From an uncultured Flavobacteriaceae bacterium (GTDB lineage Bacteria > Bacteroidota > Bacteroidia > Flavobacteriales > Flavobacteriaceae): a stretch of DNA of 64,000 nt. The stretch covers positions 488,515 to 552,514 of the forward strand of contig CANNCA010000003.1 in assembly GCA_947503005.1 (NCBI GenBank), written 5' to 3'. The translations under genes and the position numbers were made by a program. Within the stretch, counting starts at the first letter, position 1; every line of letters starts with the position of its first letter. The notes beneath the pieces were generated by a model. The model saw nothing but the letters and a program-made list of their open reading frames with translations. It ran no database searches and had not been told where the DNA came from. Shown one piece after another: positions 51,370-61,288 of this stretch.

Positions 51370-52521
51370 ATGAAATATTTAATAGCTGTACTCTTAATAG
51401 TGAGTACAACTTTCGTTACTGCTCAAGGCAATTATTATTTTCCCGAACGAAATGCGAAATGGCAAGAAAAGCAGCCAATAGATTTAAAGGTTGATAATGA
51501 GAATTTACAGGTGGCTGTCTCTTTTGCAGAACAAAATGAATATTCAGGTTCCCGCGATCTGCGCATTGCAATTCTCAAAGGTTTTGAGAGAGAACCTTTT
51601 CATCAAATTTTAGGCCCTACTAAAAAACGTGGTGGTCCAGCGGGAATGATTCTGAAAAATGGATATGTAATCGCAAAATGGGGAGACACGAAAAGAGTAG
51701 ATATGACTTTTAGCGTTACAAAAAGTTTTCTCTCTACCATGGCGGGCTTAGCAGAAGATAAAGAACTGATAGGAAGCACTAAAGATAAGGTAAGCGACTA
51801 TATTTGGGATGGTACTTTCAAAGGTGAACATAATTCAAAAATAACGTGGGAACATTTGTTGCAACAAAATTCGGCATGGTCCGGCGAACTTTGGGGCGGT
51901 AAAGATTGGGCCGATAGACCCCCACGAGAAGGCGATATCGATGATTGGAAGTTCGAAAAACCAAAAGAACCGGGTACTGTCATGGAGTACAATGATGTCC
52001 GCGTCAATGTGTTAGCTTATTCGCTTACCCACGTTTGGCGCAAACCCATGCCATTAGTACTTAAAGAAAATGTGATGGACAAAATAGGAGCTACCACTAC
52101 ATGGCGCTGGCACGGCTATAAAAATGCATGGACGGAAATTGACGGACTCAAAATGAAATCTGTAACAGGTGGGGGGCATTCCGGTGCGGGAATCTTTATC
52201 AGTGCTGAAGATATGGCTCGTTTTGGACTATTATTCTTGAATGACGGTAAATGGAAAGATGAACAAATCATAAGTGAATCTTGGATTCAAAAGGCAATTA
52301 CCCCCTCAAAACCGAACGTGAATTATGGCTATATGTGGTGGCTCAACAAAAAGGGTAACCGTCATTGGAAAGGACTTTCAGAAAACATTTACTACGCTGC
52401 AGGTTTTGGGGGTAATTTTATTGTTATTGACAAAGAAAATGACCTTGTCGTGGTTACCCGATGGCTTGAGCCTAACAAGATTGGAGAGTTTATGACCAAG
52501 GTGAACGTAGCGCTGAAATAA
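51370..52521 (+). CDS. secreted serine hydrolase of the class C beta-lactamase family
   Basis: A 383-aa protein, the fourth SxxK hydrolase here. The signal peptide is MKYLIAVLLIVSTTFVTA-Q. First motif SVTK (FSVTKSFLSTMAG); second YND (YNDVRVNVL), Asp in place of Asn; third motif AGFGG. It starts at ATG 51370, just inside the TTG at 51364. It may be co-transcribed with the GNAT gene. No C-terminal extension. Substrate unknown. Confidence 0.85.
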   Translation: MKYLIAVLLIVSTTFVTAQGNYYFPERNAKWQEKQPIDLKVDNENLQVAVSFAEQNEYSGSRDLRIAILKGFEREPFHQILGPTKKRGGPAGMILKNGYVIAKWGDTKRVDMTFSVTKSFLSTMAGLAEDKELIGSTKDKVSDYIWDGTFKGEHNSKITWEHLLQQNSAWSGELWGGKDWADRPPREGDIDDWKFEKPKEPGTVMEYNDVRVNVLAYSLTHVWRKPMPLVLKENVMDKIGATTTWRWHGYKNAWTEIDGLKMKSVTGGGHSGAGIFISAEDMARFGLLFLNDGKWKDEQIISESWIQKAITPSKPNVNYGYMWWLNKKGNRHWKGLSENIYYAAGFGGNFIVIDKENDLVVVTRWLEPNKIGEFMTKVNVALK

Positions 52522-52525
52522 TCAA

Positions 52526-53677
52526 TTAAAGACTGCAGAGTATTTCGGCAGCTTTCTCCAAGGTCTCTTTTTTCTTTGCAAAACAAAATCGTAAGACTTT
52601 GTCATCTCGGTTGTTCGTATTGAAAGATGATATCGCAATGCTTGCCAATTTATGATCGATAATCAGTCTTTTTGATAAATCTTCGTCACTTTCATGTGTG
52701 ATATCGGTATAGTCTGCCAATTGAAAATAAGTTCCCTCTGAAGGTTTTAATTTAAAGCGAGATTCCTTTAGAAGATTTAAAAAGAAATCGCGTTTTTCTT
52801 GATAGAATTGATTCAAATGGAGATAGTGACGTTCGTTTTGAAGGTAGTTGGCCAATGCACGCTGCACAGGATGATCCACACAAAAAACGGCGAACTGATG
52901 TACTTTTCTGAATTCATGCATTAGGTCGGCAGGGGCTGCACAATACCCCATTTTCCATCCGGTTACATGAAAGGTCTTCCCAAAAGAGGCACATACAAAA
53001 CTTCTTGAAGCCAAATCATCGAAGCGGGAAGCACTTTGATGCTCGGCACCGTCAAAAATAATATGTTCATAGACCTCATCGCTGATCAGAATGATGTTCG
53101 TTGGGCGAAGGATTTCCTGCAATTGTAACATATCCTCCTTCGAAAAAATACGACCACTTGGATTGTGAGGTGTGTTGATAATGACCATTCTGGTCTTTGG
53201 GCTTATTTTATTTTTGAATTCATTCCAGTCCACCCTATAATCCAATGAATTCAATTGATAATAAATAGGGGTTCCGCCGTTCACTTCTATTGCGGGCTCA
53301 TAACAATCATAAGCTGGTTTAATCACTATAACCTCATCACCCGGATGTACAAAAGCGGTTACCGCAGTATAGATGGCCTGAGTTGCTCCAACCGTAACAG
53401 TAATTTCTGTTTCAGGGTCATAACTTTTGCCGTGCTGTTTTTCTATTATTTCGGAGATGACTTCCCGAAGTCCATAGTAACCTTGCATGGCAGCATATTG
53501 ATTGTGACCTTCCAGCATGGCTTGAGTCACTAAGTTTAGAAGTTTTGGATCCGCTCCGAAGTTTGGGTAGCCTTGTGAAATGTCAATAGCCTTATGTTTT
53601 CGTGCTAAATTGCCAACCGTCGTGAAAATGGTAGTTTTTATATTGGGAAGCTTTGATTGAGAAATATTTTCAAACAC
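52526..53677 (-). CDS. PLP-dependent aminotransferase (methionine/kynurenine type)
   Basis: A 383-aa class I aminotransferase. The PLP lysine is in SFGKTFHVTGWKMGYCAAP; other marks are ISQGYPNF, GATQAIYTAV, PHNPSGRIF and RFCFAKKKETLEKA. The pattern resembles the methionine aminotransferase YbdL or kynurenine aminotransferases, which make keto acids from methionine, aromatic amino acids or kynurenine. The start is GTG at 53677. It is convergent with the serine hydrolase gene (4 bases apart). Confidence 0.92.
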   Translation of the reverse strand: MFENISQSKLPNIKTTIFTTVGNLARKHKAIDISQGYPNFGADPKLLNLVTQAMLEGHNQYAAMQGYYGLREVISEIIEKQHGKSYDPETEITVTVGATQAIYTAVTAFVHPGDEVIVIKPAYDCYEPAIEVNGGTPIYYQLNSLDYRVDWNEFKNKISPKTRMVIINTPHNPSGRIFSKEDMLQLQEILRPTNIILISDEVYEHIIFDGAEHQSASRFDDLASRSFVCASFGKTFHVTGWKMGYCAAPADLMHEFRKVHQFAVFCVDHPVQRALANYLQNERHYLHLNQFYQEKRDFFLNLLKESRFKLKPSEGTYFQLADYTDITHESDEDLSKRLIIDHKLASIAISSFNTNNRDDKVLRFCFAKKKETLEKAAEILCSL

Positions 53678-53727
53678 GTGGTTCTTAATTAAGGAATGTT
53701 ATAAAAGTAGTAAAACGGGATTGTTTT

Positions 53728-54201
53728 TTATTCGGATTGTTCTTCCAAATAAGAAATAACTTCGGCAAGACATCGCTCCAATTCCTTTTTGACCTCTGTT
53801 TCCCAAAAACGGAAGACTTTGTAACCTAGATGGTTTAATTCGGCATTGACCTCCTTATCACGTTGCATATTACGTTCGAACTTGGCAACCCAAAATTCAC
53901 GATTGGTCTTTATCTTGGGCTTTCGTTCCTCCCAATTACGGCCGTGCCAGTATTCTCCATCAATAAAAATGGCAGTTTTGTATTTTTTTAGAACGATATC
54001 GGGCTTGCCGATTAGCTTTTTGTAATCGACACGGTAGCGGTATCCAGAGGCGTATAGCGCTTTTCTAAAAGCTAGTTCGGGCTTGGTGTTCTTCCCGCGA
54101 ATCTTACTCATTATTTTAGAACGCTCAGGTGTTGTGTAAAAACCAGACTCCTCATTGAAACGAGGAACCTTAATACGTTCTTCCGAATACTTTGTTGACA
54201 T
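53728..54201 (-). CDS. vsr: Vsr-type very short patch repair endonuclease, no Dcm nearby
   Basis: A 157-aa nuclease of the Vsr family, which nicks next to T:G mismatches arising from deaminated 5-methylcytosine. Marks are SKIRGKNTKPELAFRKAL and FIDGEYWHG, the latter in place of the usual FVDGCFWHG form (Glu-Tyr for Cys-Phe), and the final VFRFWETEV. No cytosine methyltransferase gene is in the window, so this is an orphan. It probably acts with a methylase elsewhere or on other mismatches. Confidence 0.9.
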   Translation of the reverse strand: MSTKYSEERIKVPRFNEESGFYTTPERSKIMSKIRGKNTKPELAFRKALYASGYRYRVDYKKLIGKPDIVLKKYKTAIFIDGEYWHGRNWEERKPKIKTNREFWVAKFERNMQRDKEVNAELNHLGYKVFRFWETEVKKELERCLAEVISYLEEQSE

Positions 54202-54266
54202 CTTTAAAAATAGAAAATCCCGTACAAACAGTACAGGATTATAAATCTATTTTTTAATTCTATTAC

Positions 54267-55013
54267 CTATCCTTTCAAACTGGCACTGTAATATTCCCGA
54301 TTCATACGAGCAATATTTTCTAAAGAAATGCCTTTAGGGCATTCCACTTCACAAGCCCCTGTATTGGTACAGTTTCCGAAACCTTCCAAATCCATTTGGC
54401 GTACCATATTTTGAACTCTTTCTGTTGCTTCTACTTGTCCTTGGGGCAATAGCGCAAATTGAGAAACCTTAGCTGAAGTAAATAGCATGGCACTAGCATT
54501 TTTGCAAGCTGCGACACATGCCCCACAACCAATACAAGTTGCCGCATTGAATGAAGCATCTGCATTCTCCTTTTCAATTGGAATAGCATTAGCGTCCACT
54601 GGGCGTCCAGAAGTGTTAACGGAAATATACCCTCCAGCCTGTTGAATTCTATCAAAAGCGGTACGGTCAACAATCAAATCTTTTATCACAGGAAATGCCT
54701 TGGCACGCCATGGTTCGATAGTAATGGTATCGCCATCGTTAAAACTTCTCATGTGGAGTTGACATACTGTAATGAATCGGTCAGGTCCGTGAGCTCTACC
54801 ATTAATCATTAGAGAACACGTTCCACAGATTCCCTCACGACAGTCATGATCAAATTCAACTGGTTCTTCTCCTTTCTCAATCAAACTCTCGTTCAAGACA
54901 TCAAGCATTTCTAAAAAAGACATGTCCGGTTCAACTCCATTCAGGGAATAGTCCACCATTTTGCCTTTAGAAGCGGCGTTTTTCTGCCGCCAAATTTTCA
55001 AGGATATTTTCAT
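54267..55013 (-). CDS. sdhB: succinate dehydrogenase/fumarate reductase iron-sulfur subunit
   Basis: Passes electrons from SdhA through three clusters to the membrane quinone. The [2Fe-2S] ligands C58, C63, C66 and C84 are in [10 protein letters not shown] and TVCQ; the [4Fe-4S] ligands are C160, C163, C166 in [11 protein letters not shown]; the [3Fe-4S] group uses C170, C215, C221, C225 in [14 protein letters not shown]. 248 aa, normal. Last gene of sdhCAB, eight bases after sdhA. Confidence 0.96.
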   Translation of the reverse strand: MKISLKIWRQKNAASKGKMVDYSLNGVEPDMSFLEMLDVLNESLIEKGEEPVEFDHDCREGICGTCSLMINGRAHGPDRFITVCQLHMRSFNDGDTITIEPWRAKAFPVIKDLIVDRTAFDRIQQAGGYISVNTSGRPVDANAIPIEKENADASFNAATCIGCGACVAACKNASAMLFTSAKVSQFALLPQGQVEATERVQNMVRQMDLEGFGNCTNTGACEVECPKGISLENIARMNREYYSASLKG

Positions 55014-55021
55014 AGCTTTTT

Positions 55022-57025
55022 TTATTTATAAGATCTTGTCTTTACTTGGATATTCTCATAGGTCAGTTCCTCTTTATGCAATTTTGCATCTTTTGGATCA
55101 CCTACATATTCCCAAGCCGAGACATATTTATAATTTTCATCATCACGCAGTGCTTCGCCTTCAGGAGTTTGATACTCCTCTCTAAAGTGACCGCCACAAG
55201 ATTCATTTCTGTCAAGCGCATCTTTGGCAAAGAGTTCGCCCAGTTCCAAAAAGTCGGCAACTCTGCCGGCTTTTTCCAATTCTTGATTTTTTGCATCGGG
55301 CTCACCGGTTACCTTTACATTTTCCCAAAAATCCACGCGAAGCTCTGCAATTTCTTTCATTGCATCCTTTAAATCCTGAGCGTTTCTAGACATACCACAT
55401 TTATTCCACATGATCTTACCCAATAACTTGTGGTAGTAATCTACCGAGTGTAACCCTTTACCGGACATCAATTTCTGGATTCGTTCGCGTACATTTTGTT
55501 CGGCAGCGTCGAATTCAGGAGAATCAGTAGGGATGGTTCCGGTTCGGATATCATTGGAAAGATAGTCTCCAATGGTGTAGGGCAGTACAAAATATCCATC
55601 GGCCAAGCCCTGCATCAGCGCCGAAGCACCTAAACGGTTTGCACCATGATCGCTAAAGTTAGCCTCACCAGCCGCATAACAGCCTGGTATGGTTGTCTGA
55701 AGATTGTAATCAACCCATAGGCCACCCATGGTATAGTGCACTGCAGGATAAATCATCATTGGCGTTTCATACGGATTCTGATCTACGATTTTCTCATACA
55801 TCTGGAATAGGTTTCCATATTTTGCCTCAACGACTTCTTTTCCCAATTTTCGTACCGTATTCTTGTCAGGGTCTTTGAGTCCTGAAGTATATGCCTTCTC
55901 CTTTCCGTAACGCATGATGGCAGCTTCAAAATCAAGATATACCGCTTCACCCGTTTTATTGACGCCAAAACCTGCATCACAGCGTTCTTTCGCAGCCCTA
56001 GAAGCCACATCTCTTGGAACAAGATTTCCAAAAGCAGGATATCGTCTTTCCAAATAGTAATCACGATCCTCTTCTTTAAGCTGAGTAGGCTTTAATTTCC
56101 CTTCACGTATCGCCTTGGCATCCTCCAAACGTTTCGGCACCCAGATACGACCATCATTTCGTAAAGATTCTGACATTAGCGTCAACTTCGACTGGTGCTC
56201 ACCCGAAACAGGAATACAGGTCGGATGGATCTGCGTAAAACAAGGGTTGGCGAAAAAGGCGCCTCTTTTATGTGCTTTCCAAGCTGCCATCACATTGGCG
56301 CCCATGCAATAGGTCGATAAATAGAATAAGTTACCATATCCACCTGTGGCTAACACTACGGCATGACCGGAATGGCGTTCAATTTCGCCGGTAACTAAAT
56401 CGCGGGCAATGATTCCTCGTGCTTTTCCATCTACCAGAACTACATCGAGCATCTCATGGCGGGTGTACGATTTAATCTTACCACGCTGTATCTGTCGGTT
56501 CATCGCGGCATAAGCTCCTAATAATAGTTGTTGACCCGTTTGGCCTTTTGCATAAAAGGTGCGGGAAACGAGCACTCCTCCGAAGGAACGGTTGTCTAAT
56601 AAGCCACCATATTCACGTGCAAAAGGCACACCTTGGGCAACACACTGGTCAATTATATTTGTTGAAACTTCCGCCAAGCGGTAAACATTTCCTTCACGTG
56701 AACGGTAGTCACCTCCTTTAACGGTATCGTAGAAAAGACGGTAAACACTGTCACCATCTCCTTGGTAATTCTTAGCTGCATTTACGCCTCCTTGAGCTGC
56801 AATGGAATGTGCCCTTCTTGGAGAATCTTGATAGCAAAATGTTTTTACGTTATAACCCAATTCAGCGAGGGTCGCAGCTGCTGAACCTCCAGCAAGACCG
56901 GTACCCACAACAATAATATCAATATTTCGCTTATTCGCCGGATTGACTAAATCAATATCGTTTTTATGTTTAGTCCATTTATCGGCCAGTGGCCCTGACG
57001 GAACTTTTGAATCCAATATGCCCAT
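55022..57025 (-). CDS. sdhA: succinate dehydrogenase/fumarate reductase flavoprotein subunit
   Basis: Oxidises succinate to fumarate on covalent FAD. FAD-binding [10 protein letters not shown] (41-50), flavinylation His H73 in [11 protein letters not shown], the catalytic region QIHPTCIP, and the capping domain are seen. At 667 aa it is longer than E. coli SdhA (about 590) and matches type B enzymes of Bacteroidota and Bacillus. It lies between sdhC (two bases) and sdhB. Confidence 0.97.
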   Translation of the reverse strand: MGILDSKVPSGPLADKWTKHKNDIDLVNPANKRNIDIIVVGTGLAGGSAAATLAELGYNVKTFCYQDSPRRAHSIAAQGGVNAAKNYQGDGDSVYRLFYDTVKGGDYRSREGNVYRLAEVSTNIIDQCVAQGVPFAREYGGLLDNRSFGGVLVSRTFYAKGQTGQQLLLGAYAAMNRQIQRGKIKSYTRHEMLDVVLVDGKARGIIARDLVTGEIERHSGHAVVLATGGYGNLFYLSTYCMGANVMAAWKAHKRGAFFANPCFTQIHPTCIPVSGEHQSKLTLMSESLRNDGRIWVPKRLEDAKAIREGKLKPTQLKEEDRDYYLERRYPAFGNLVPRDVASRAAKERCDAGFGVNKTGEAVYLDFEAAIMRYGKEKAYTSGLKDPDKNTVRKLGKEVVEAKYGNLFQMYEKIVDQNPYETPMMIYPAVHYTMGGLWVDYNLQTTIPGCYAAGEANFSDHGANRLGASALMQGLADGYFVLPYTIGDYLSNDIRTGTIPTDSPEFDAAEQNVRERIQKLMSGKGLHSVDYYHKLLGKIMWNKCGMSRNAQDLKDAMKEIAELRVDFWENVKVTGEPDAKNQELEKAGRVADFLELGELFAKDALDRNESCGGHFREEYQTPEGEALRDDENYKYVSAWEYVGDPKDAKLHKEELTYENIQVKTRSYK

Positions 57026-57027
57026 AC

Positions 57028-57699
57028 TTAATGTGTTATAGGGTTAAGGTGATGATATATCGCGATAAAAATGAAACCTAAAGGAATTGCGACCGCGTAT
57101 ATTTTAGTAAATGTTTTGATGCCTGCGGAATATTTGTTGTTCACACCCATTGTCTGAAAGGAGGAAGCAAAACCGTGCAATAGGTGTAACGCTAAAAGTA
57201 CGAAAGCAACGATATAAAGTACAGTCCTCCAAATAGGTTCGAATTTATGTACCGTTTCTTCAAGATATCTTGTAGGGTCTTCAGGATTTCCTTCTAGATA
57301 TTTATAAGCCATTTCAGGAAACCAGAAATCATAAAAATGCAGTCCTAAGAACGCTAACACAACAGCTCCTGAAATCAACATGTTTCTTGAAATCCATGAA
57401 GCATTGGCACTGCCCTTATAGCTTGCATAACCAACTGTACCCCTTGCAACCCTATTTTGAAACTCAAGAACAAAACCCATCACAAAGTGAATAACTACCC
57501 CAGCAATCAAGATAGGCTGTAACAGAAACTGTACCAAGGGATTATATCCCATGAAATGTGACCAAGAATTAAAAGTGTCCGGTGCGATTACCGAAGTTAC
57601 ATTTATCACAAAATGCTGCCCGAGAAAGAAAACCAAGAAAAGACCTGAGAGGGCCATGACTACTTTTCGGGCGAGAGAAGACTTTATCAATGCGCTCAT
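57028..57699 (-). CDS. sdhC: succinate dehydrogenase cytochrome b subunit (type B)
   Basis: A 223-aa membrane subunit with five membrane segments, anchoring SdhAB and binding heme b; a single anchor protein defines the type B enzyme. His residues for heme are in GQHF (H29), [16 protein letters not shown] and LALHLLHG. It is the first gene of sdhCAB, with the promoter just upstream. Confidence 0.95.
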   Translation of the reverse strand: MSALIKSSLARKVVMALSGLFLVFFLGQHFVINVTSVIAPDTFNSWSHFMGYNPLVQFLLQPILIAGVVIHFVMGFVLEFQNRVARGTVGYASYKGSANASWISRNMLISGAVVLAFLGLHFYDFWFPEMAYKYLEGNPEDPTRYLEETVHKFEPIWRTVLYIVAFVLLALHLLHGFASSFQTMGVNNKYSAGIKTFTKIYAVAIPLGFIFIAIYHHLNPITH

Positions 57700-57719
57700 T
57701 AGTTGTTTATTTAGCTCTA

Positions 57720-57750
57720 CAAAAATACTGTAGAACCGAGTTATTCACAA
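57720..57750 (-). promoter_or_regulatory. sdhCAB promoter (-33 TTG / -7 TATTTTTG)
   Basis: On the minus strand: TTG (57748-57750), 20 bases, TATTTTTG (57720-57727), fully fitting the Bacteroidota promoter model. The predicted start of the message is near 57713, leaving a leader of only about 14 nt before sdhC ATG. Confidence 0.65.
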
Positions 57751-57835
57751 GTTTTAATAAGGCTAAGTTTTCTTTTTAAAATAAAATGATAATGGTCATG
57801 TTTTAAACCTGAAAATAACGTTTCATGGTTAAACA

Positions 57836-57866
57836 AAAAGCTCCTGAATATTCAGGAGCTTTTTTT
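57836..57866. terminator. bidirectional intrinsic terminator
   Basis: Perfect 22-base palindrome (AGCTCCTGAAT / ATTCAGGAGCT) with T-rich tails on both strands, seven T on the + strand and five on the minus strand. On the minus strand it ends the collagen-like lipoprotein gene, 50 bases after its stop codon. Confidence 0.85.
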
Positions 57867-57915
57867 ACATAATAGCTTAAAGCAAGGCAATGTCTAAAAA
57901 AAGAATAGTTTCAAA

Positions 57916-58629
57916 TTATTCTGGGATGTTGAAATGGGCAATAATTTCTTGGTAGCTCATTTTCGCATAATCCTCTTCGGTCTTTGATTTTCCGGTAATT
58001 GTTTCTCCAGGTATCAAAACATATCTATAGGCATCAAAAAAATGCGCGCCTATATTATTCACGTTAAGGGAATGGATTCGGATGACAAGTTCCCCGGCCT
58101 GTGATGTTCTAAAGAAATAACTTTCTTGGAAAACACCAAATGTGACCGGAAGCCCATAAATTGTACCGCTTTGGTCATTTCTGGCATAAACTAGGATAAT
58201 GCCATTGTTACGAATTTCGTCGGTTAGAGATGGAGCGTCTATTTCGAATGTGGCCGTAGTTGCCATAATGTTATTCGCAAAGCCTGAAGTAATCCAACCG
58301 GAGTAGAAGACATTGGCGGCCCCATCTTCACCATCTTCACCATCCTGACCATCAGCGCCATTTTCCCCTGGAGGGCCTTGAGGACCTGCTGGTCCTGTTT
58401 CACCCTGAGCTCCGGCCGGACCTTGTTCGCCTTGCTCACCTTGTGGTCCTGGAACCCCTTGGGCTTCCCCATCCTCACCTGCGGGGCCTTGTGGGCCAGC
58501 TACCCCCTGTTCACCCTGCGGGCCTTGAGGCCCGATGGGCCCTTCCAGACCATCATCTGTACAAGCCATAAAAAGGGTGGCGATAAAAATAATACTCATA
58601 AAACGATTGGTAAATTTCATTGTTTTCAT
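57916..58629 (-). CDS. collagen-like surface lipoprotein
   Basis: A 237-aa protein: lipobox LFMAC (Cys23), then a collagen-like run of Gly-X-Y triplets from about 30 to 105: eight triplets, one four-residue break (GEAQ) and 16 triplets, ending in acidic repeats ([10 protein letters not shown]). The C-terminal 130 residues form a beta-rich globular domain ([20 protein letters not shown]) which probably nucleates trimer formation. It may form short stalks on the outer surface. There is a -7 box TAGGTTTG on the minus strand (58660-58667). Confidence 0.85.
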   Translation of the reverse strand: MKTMKFTNRFMSIIFIATLFMACTDDGLEGPIGPQGPQGEQGVAGPQGPAGEDGEAQGVPGPQGEQGEQGPAGAQGETGPAGPQGPPGENGADGQDGEDGEDGAANVFYSGWITSGFANNIMATTATFEIDAPSLTDEIRNNGIILVYARNDQSGTIYGLPVTFGVFQESYFFRTSQAGELVIRIHSLNVNNIGAHFFDAYRYVLIPGETITGKSKTEEDYAKMSYQEIIAHFNIPE

Positions 58630-59049
58630 GATTTTAAATTTATTAGATTAATAATGCAACAAACCTATTTCTGAAATGATGAGATAATGTCCGGATTTAT
58701 GTAATTTATAAGAATCAGGACACATTATAAAAACTCTTGAAACCCTTAATTTTATTGAGGTTTTAAAGATTTTTACCATTTATAATGAAATGAGTTCAAA
58801 AGGTCATTGATTTGCCGCAAATGATACAATACGATAATTGTACAGAGCATATTTTGAGGAGAGCGTTAAAAAGTTTTTCTTTTTATTCCAAAATGAATTT
58901 TAGTAGCTAAGAGATGATTTTAGAGGTGATTTTATGTGGAATTTTAGCATGTAGATCTAAAACAAGAATAATTTCTTCTTTCGCTAAGGCCATATTGTAA
59001 ATTTTGACCGATATTCAGGGTGTCAATTTAAAAACTAACCATTTTTTAA
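58630..59049. other. intergenic region between divergent genes
   Basis: 420 bases, AT-rich. Near the left end a full -7 box for the collagen-like gene (minus strand TAGGTTTG, 58660-58667). Near the right end TAAATTTTG before the RimK-like gene has one T too many for the standard box. No gene or clear RNA structure seen. Confidence 0.4.
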
Positions 59050-59940
59050 ATGAATATCGGACTCCTATCTGTCAGTATGAATGTATATTCCACAAAACGA
59101 ATCGTGGAAGAAGCACAAAATCTAGGTCACTCCATTGAACAAATCGATCATACAAAATGTGTTGTAAAACTGGGCAAGGGAAAACCTCAGATTTTTTATC
59201 ATGGAGAAAACATTACAAACGAGTTTGACGCTGTAATTCCTCGAATTGGGTCGAAGGTCACCCGACATGGTGCTGCAATCGTAAAGCAGTTTGAGATGAA
59301 CGGTATTTTTAGTACCGCTCGTTCTTTAAGTATTACCCGAGCAAGAAATAAAGTGAGAACGCTTCAAATCATGTCGAGAAAGGGCATTCCGATTCCTGAG
59401 ACACTTTTCGCAATTAACCCGGATAACATCAAAGAACAAATCGAAATTTTAGGAGGTGCACCCGTAATTATAAAACTTCAGGAAGGCACACAAGGTCTAG
59501 GTGTTATTTTAGCAGAAACCAAAAAGTCGGCAAAATCGATTATAGACACATTTTATAAAATGGATACCAGCATTTTGATTCAGGAATATATTGAAGAATC
59601 AAATGGAGAAGATATTCGCATATTTGTAGTAGGTAATAAGATCGTGGCAAGTATGAAGCGCTCTAGTGAGGTTGGCGAATTTCGATCTAATGTTCATCGA
59701 GGTGGCGTAACGGAAGTTATAAAGCCTACGTCTAAAGAGCAATTTATTGCCTTAAACGCTACTAAATACTTGGGCTTAGGGGTCGCAGGAGTAGATTTGA
59801 TTCGTTCAAAAAAAGGCCCATTGTTAATTGAGGTAAATGCGTCTCCGGGATTACAAGGTATTGAGGCTGCAACGGGGATTAATATTGCCAAAGAAATTAT
59901 ACTATTTGTTGAAAGAAATGGACGTCGTAGAAGAAAATAA
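59050..59940 (+). CDS. rimK: RimK-like ATP-grasp ligase
   Basis: A 296-aa ATP-grasp enzyme that joins amino acids, such as glutamate, to the C-terminus of a target; the E. coli RimK target is ribosomal protein S6. Marks: NIGLLSVSMNVYSTKRI at the start, AVIPRIGSKVTRHG, KLQEGTQGLGVILAE (glycine-rich ATP lid), DIRIFVVGNKIVASMKR, and metal ligands VDLIRSKKGPLLIEVNASPGLQG. It overlaps the next gene by 23 bases. Confidence 0.9.
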   Translation: MNIGLLSVSMNVYSTKRIVEEAQNLGHSIEQIDHTKCVVKLGKGKPQIFYHGENITNEFDAVIPRIGSKVTRHGAAIVKQFEMNGIFSTARSLSITRARNKVRTLQIMSRKGIPIPETLFAINPDNIKEQIEILGGAPVIIKLQEGTQGLGVILAETKKSAKSIIDTFYKMDTSILIQEYIEESNGEDIRIFVVGNKIVASMKRSSEVGEFRSNVHRGGVTEVIKPTSKEQFIALNATKYLGLGVAGVDLIRSKKGPLLIEVNASPGLQGIEAATGINIAKEIILFVERNGRRRRK

Positions 59941-60886
59941 GGAAATCGTAATCGGGGGGCAAACCGTTGCCCCTGGTGAAGACAAACTCTTAAGTATCAG
60001 TATCGATCGCCTGCCTACTGGAACATTGATCGATATTCCTGTTTATGTGTTCAATGCCAAAAAAGCTGGTCCGACAATTTTGGTTCAAGCGGGCCTGCAT
60101 GGCGATGAAATCAATGGAATAGAAATCGTACGTCGAATGATTGCAGAAAAAAGATTTAGCGTTAAAAAAGGAGCCGTCATCGCGGTTCCTATTCTCAATA
60201 TTTTCGGATTTATTCACTTTTCTAGAGATGTTCCGGATGGCAAAGATGTCAATCGCAGTTTTCCTGGAACCAAATCTGGATCAATGGCAAGTAGGATTGC
60301 GTATCACTACGTCACAGAAATCATGCATCAAATCGATTATGGAATCGATTTACATACCGGAGGAGGTCAACGTCATAATTTTCCTCAAATTCGTTATACA
60401 GCTGAAGACGCAATGAGTTCTAAATTAGCAGAGGTGTTCAATGCACCTCTTTCTTTTTCTTCAAAGTTGATTCGCGGGTCTTTTCGGAATGCTGCTTTTC
60501 GCATGAGCAAACCAACCGTGGTTTTTGAGGCAGGGGAAAGTATGCGTTTTGATGATTATTGTATTATGGAAGGCATGCAAGGCATCCTGAACGTATTAAA
60601 ATATTTTAAGATGATTGCCGAAATTGAACCGAAATATGTGGAACGCGACCATACTATTCGTTTAGATATTAGACGCTGGCTACGCGCTCCCACTGCAGGT
60701 ATGTTTATTCCAGAAGTAGTAAATGGTAGTGAAATCAAAAAAGGGCAAGAAATGGGAATGATTACAGACACCTATGCCAAACGCATCAAGAGAATTAAAG
60801 CCCCTTTTGACGGTTATGTTCTCTGTATCAATCACCAAGCAGTCGTAAATCAAGGAGAAGCTCTTTTTCATGTAGGCATGACATAA
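59918..60886 (+). CDS. succinylglutamate desuccinylase / aspartoacylase-like protein
   Basis: A 322-aa zinc hydrolase of the M14 carboxypeptidase-related family. Zn ligands and catalytic marks are in LHGDEINGIE (H, E), GIDLHTGG (H), and VFEAGES (catalytic Glu); the C-terminus is a small beta-rich domain. Start at ATG 59918 (MDVVEENKE), inside the RimK gene; a longer in-frame start at 59837 does not match the family. The overlap and pairing with RimK suggest that one adds and the other trims an acyl or glutamyl group on the same target. Confidence 0.88.
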   Translation: MDVVEENKEIVIGGQTVAPGEDKLLSISIDRLPTGTLIDIPVYVFNAKKAGPTILVQAGLHGDEINGIEIVRRMIAEKRFSVKKGAVIAVPILNIFGFIHFSRDVPDGKDVNRSFPGTKSGSMASRIAYHYVTEIMHQIDYGIDLHTGGGQRHNFPQIRYTAEDAMSSKLAEVFNAPLSFSSKLIRGSFRNAAFRMSKPTVVFEAGESMRFDDYCIMEGMQGILNVLKYFKMIAEIEPKYVERDHTIRLDIRRWLRAPTAGMFIPEVVNGSEIKKGQEMGMITDTYAKRIKRIKAPFDGYVLCINHQAVVNQGEALFHVGMT

Positions 60887-61288
60887 AACTATACTTCTAA
60901 CCTAAGATTAATTCGAAAATCTCCTATCAATACCTATCGTAAGCCGACTGGGTGGCCAATATAAGCTTACATCTTGGTAAAAAAATTTGTTGTTCGTCGA
61001 TGATTCGTGAGTTCAGCTCGATTTCCTTGCGTATTAATCGACCATTTAAAAATGTAAATACAGGTAATTACATCTTCACATATTTATGCCAATTACTTCT
61101 TTCATAGATAATCTAACCCATTTATGAAAAGGTCACAAGGATGACTGTTTTTCAAACCCCATCTGACCTTTATTAAAATGGTGCCAAAAATACCTTTTAT
61201 CGATGAAAACTACAGTTTGCCGAAAAAAACGAACCTTTTATCGATGAGTGGATTTTTAGTTTGAAATTTATAATGAAAATCCGACCCT
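60887..61288. other. intergenic region with paired direct repeats
   Basis: 402 bases. It holds ACCTTTTATCGATGA twice, at 61192-61206 and 61233-61247, exactly 41 bases apart (about four helix turns), 42 bases before the next start codon. No gene seen. Confidence 0.5.

Noticed and set aside
59837..59917. Longer start for the desuccinylase-like protein
   Set aside because: The extra 27 residues fall entirely in the rimK frame and do not resemble the family N-terminus.
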